A DNA stretch of 24,952 bases from positions 1 to 24,952 of the forward strand of contig CAMAUG010000012.1 of the NCBI GenBank assembly GCA_945861255.1. The letters run 5' to 3'. The notes under the pieces were generated by a model that saw only the letters and a program-made list of their open reading frames with translations, was not told where the DNA came from and did no database searches. How positions within the stretch are numbered: the stretch's first letter is position 1; each line of letters opens with the position of its first letter. A program made the translations under genes and the position numbers. This DNA is from Candidatus Sulfopaludibacter sp. SbA3 (GTDB lineage Bacteria; Acidobacteriota; Terriglobia; Bryobacterales; Bryobacteraceae). Below are positions 22,650 to 24,952 of the stretch, in pieces.

Positions 22650-24952
22650 ATGGGACAAGCAGGCGTTGCGGCAGCAATGAAGACGAAGAAAGCGGCCGTT
22701 CCAACGGCGGCTGCGCAAGGAATTCGAGACACGCGCGGGCCCATTCGGGCGGCCGAGCGCGTGGGCATTGAAGTTTCGCGCTATTTCACGCGAGGCCTGG
22801 CGGCGGGCCGCACGCCTTACGATGACGCGCAGTGGGAGCTGCGCACGGCCTCCATCGGCAACGACAAAGGCGCGGTGATCTTCGAGCAGCGCGACGTGGA
22901 GGTGCCGGCGGATTGGTCTCAGACGGCCACCAACATCGTGGTCTCCAAGTATTTCCACGGCAAGATGGGTTCGCCGGAGCGTGAAAACAGCGTGCGGCAG
23001 CTGATTGGCCGCGTGGTGGACACCATCGCGAACTGGGGCCGCGATCAGCACTACTTCAAGACCGTGGACGATGCCGAGCGCTTCCGCGACGAGCTGGCGC
23101 ACATCATGCTGACGCAGAAAGCCAGCTTCAATTCACCGGTGTGGTTCAACGTGGGCGTGAAGGAGCCGCGTGGCTACGGCTTCTATTACGACGAAGCAAC
23201 CAACGCCATCAGGAAGCTGGAGAACGGCGAGACGCGGCCGCAGTGCTCGGCGTGCTTCATCAACTCCGTGGGCGACACACTGGAAGACATTTTGAACCTG
23301 GCCAAGACCGAGGGAATGCTGTTCAAGTGGGGCTCGGGCACGGGATCGAATCTTTCGAATCTGCGTGAGGAAGACGGCCTGCTTTCAAGCGGCGGGCGCG
23401 CATCCGGGCCTTTGAGCTTCATGAAGGGCTTTGACGCTTTCGCCGGAGTGATCAAGAGCGGCGGCAAGACGCGCCGCGCGGCCAAGATGGTGATCCTGAA
23501 CGCCGATCACCCGGACATCGAAAAATTCATCTGGTGCAAAGCGAAGGAAGAGAAGAAAGCCCACACGCTGATCGACGCGGGCTACGATTCGTCGCTGGAC
23601 GGCGACGCCTACGGCTCCATCTTCTTCCAGAACGCCAACAACAGCGTGCGCGTGACCGACGAATTCATGCAAGCGGTTGTGAACGATAGCGACTGGTGGA
23701 CCAAGAGCCGCCTGCAGATGCAGCCGGTGAAGCGCCATCAGGCGCGCGATTTGATGCGCCAGATCGCCGAAGCCACGTGGCAGTGCGGCGATCCGGGCAT
23801 GCAGTTCGATACGACGGTGAACCGCTGGCATACATCCAGGAACACGGCTCGCATCAATGCGTCGAACCCGTGCTCGGAATATATGTTCCTGGACGACTCA
23901 GCGTGCAATCTGGCGTCGCTCAACCTGATGAAGTTCGTCAAGAGCGACGGTACCTTTGACGTGGAGGCATATCGCAGCGCCGTGGACACGGTGATCATCG
24001 CGCAGGAGATTTTAGTGGACAACGCCGCGTATCCCACAGAAAAGATCGCCAAGAATTCGCACGATTTCCGGCCGCTGGGCCTGGGCTACGCGAACCTGGG
24101 CGCGCTGTTGATGTTCATGGGCATTCCCTATGACAGCGACTACGGGCGGGATTGGGCGGCGGCGTTGACGGCCATCATGTGCGGGCAGGCGTACCTGACC
24201 AGCGCGCGCATCGCGCAGGGGTCCACGGGCCCGTGCGAAGGTTACGCCGTGAACGAAGAGCCGTTCCTCGATGTGATCCGCATGCATCGCGACGCGACCA
24301 TGAGCATCGACAGCCGTAGAGTTCCGCAAGCCGTCTACGAAAACGCGCGCAAGTGCTGGGAAGAGGCGTATGAGCTGGGCAAGGTCGCGGGGTTCCGCAA
24401 CGCCCAGACCACGGTGATCGCGCCGACGGGCACCATCGGCTTCATGATGGATTGCGACACCACGGGCATTGAGCCGGACCTGGCGCTGGTGAAGTACAAG
24501 AAGCTTGTCGGCGGCGGCGTGATCAAGATCGTCAACAACACGGTCCCCGCGGCGCTGATGAAGCTGGGCTACACGACGGATCAGATGAACGCGATCGTGG
24601 ATCATATCGATTCGAGCGGTACCATTGAGGGCGCTCCGCACCTGAAGCCCGAGCACCTGGCCGTGTTCGATTGCAGCTTCCGGCCGCAGAACGGAACGCG
24701 GTCGATTCACTACATGGGCCACGTGCGCATGATGGCCGCGGCGCAGCCGTTTATTTCCGGCGCGATTTCAAAGACCATCAACATGCCGGAGGAATCGACG
24801 CCCGAGGAGATCATGAACGCCTACACCGAGAGCTGGAAGCTCGGTTTGAAGGCGGTGGCGATCTATCGCGACAATTCCAAGCGCGTGCAGCCGCTGAGCT
24901 CCGGCACGGGCAAGGGCGCGAAGGCGGCATCTGGATCGGCGACCGGCGCGCT
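22650..24952 (+). CDS. nrdJ: Coenzyme B12-dependent class II ribonucleotide reductase, 3' truncated
   Basis: The frame is open from the ATG at 22650 to the window end (767 residues so far). It reduces ribonucleotides to deoxyribonucleotides using a thiyl radical made by adenosylcobalamin. Visible motifs include a short N-terminal Ala-rich lead, RGLAAGRTPYDDAQWELR, NSPVWFN (about 165), the redox Cys in QCSACF (C199), FKWGSGTGSNLSNLR (about 230-245), the active-site NPCSE (N406, C408, E410), NVSR-like substrate segments and APTGTIGFMMDCDTTGIEP (591-609). Typical full-length proteins carry a further C-terminal Cys-rich tail that lies beyond the window. The start has GGAGG 7 nt upstream. B12 dependence means oxygen-independent DNA precursor synthesis. 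It is divergent from the cysteine operon. Confidence 0.96.
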   Translation, partial: MGQAGVAAAMKTKKAAVPTAAAQGIRDTRGPIRAAERVGIEVSRYFTRGLAAGRTPYDDAQWELRTASIGNDKGAVIFEQRDVEVPADWSQTATNIVVSKYFHGKMGSPERENSVRQLIGRVVDTIANWGRDQHYFKTVDDAERFRDELAHIMLTQKASFNSPVWFNVGVKEPRGYGFYYDEATNAIRKLENGETRPQCSACFINSVGDTLEDILNLAKTEGMLFKWGSGTGSNLSNLREEDGLLSSGGRASGPLSFMKGFDAFAGVIKSGGKTRRAAKMVILNADHPDIEKFIWCKAKEEKKAHTLIDAGYDSSLDGDAYGSIFFQNANNSVRVTDEFMQAVVNDSDWWTKSRLQMQPVKRHQARDLMRQIAEATWQCGDPGMQFDTTVNRWHTSRNTARINASNPCSEYMFLDDSACNLASLNLMKFVKSDGTFDVEAYRSAVDTVIIAQEILVDNAAYPTEKIAKNSHDFRPLGLGYANLGALLMFMGIPYDSDYGRDWAAALTAIMCGQAYLTSARIAQGSTGPCEGYAVNEEPFLDVIRMHRDATMSIDSRRVPQAVYENARKCWEEAYELGKVAGFRNAQTTVIAPTGTIGFMMDCDTTGIEPDLALVKYKKLVGGGVIKIVNNTVPAALMKLGYTTDQMNAIVDHIDSSGTIEGAPHLKPEHLAVFDCSFRPQNGTRSIHYMGHVRMMAAAQPFISGAISKTINMPEESTPEEIMNAYTESWKLGLKAVAIYRDNSKRVQPLSSGTGKGAKAASGSATGA

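Noticed and set aside
22308..23102. A 264-codon minus-strand frame running from cysD into nrdJ
   Set aside because: It is antisense to the start of nrdJ, whose frame is unbroken with conserved motifs, and its product is not protein-like.

Overview
The window looks like chromosomal DNA from a high-GC soil-type bacterium, most probably an Acidobacteriota member of the Bryobacterales/Solibacter kind. This is inferred from gene content, not from a marker gene. The pointers are a Tat-exported TIM-barrel sugar isomerase-like protein, a BBP2-type outer-membrane barrel, a LemA/TPM pair, a coenzyme B12-dependent ribonucleotide reductase and a stand-alone B12-binding mutase subunit. No rRNA, tRNA, CRISPR array, transposase or phage gene was found.

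Layout. Bases 1-3459 (all +) hold the end of an endonuclease/exonuclease/phosphatase-fold protein, a B12-binding mutase subunit, a NYN nuclease fused to an RGG-like linker and two LOTUS-like domains, a RidA-family deaminase 6 nt after it, and a small basic hypothetical protein. Bases 3460-5750 hold a GC-rich gap with RNA-like dyads, a small secreted protein (-), an exported aldose-1-epimerase (-) and a divergent gap. Bases 5751-8521 (+) hold a Tat-exported TIM-barrel protein and a gamma-glutamyltransferase, separated by a gap full of dyads. Bases 8681-12206 (-) hold an M16 peptidase, a TPM-domain membrane protein, a nucleotidyltransferase-fold protein and LemA. Then come a SAM methyltransferase (+), a BBP2-like porin (-, with a strong terminator) and, divergent from the porin, glnD (+).

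Bases 17299-18565 carry an unusual lower-GC pair: an unrecognised 248-aa protein overlapping a 177-aa PIN-domain ribonuclease. This is the best candidate here for an undescribed toxin-antitoxin or defence-like module. Bases 18638-22438 (-) are a sulfate-assimilation operon, cysD-cysN-cysH-TSUP transporter, in which CysH has the four iron-sulfur cysteines of an APS reductase. Divergent from it is nrdJ (22650 to the window end, incomplete).

How the genes fit together. CysDN would make APS, the APS-type CysH would reduce it to sulfite without needing APS kinase, and the TSUP protein would move sulfate or sulfite. GlnD senses nitrogen status. Its divergent barrel neighbour shares a promoter region with three TTGTAAC-type motifs, which hints at joint control. 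The B12-binding subunit and NrdJ both use cobalamin. Several genes (cysD, the 73-aa protein, the M16 peptidase) have a -10-like hexamer so close to the start codon that their mRNAs may be leaderless.
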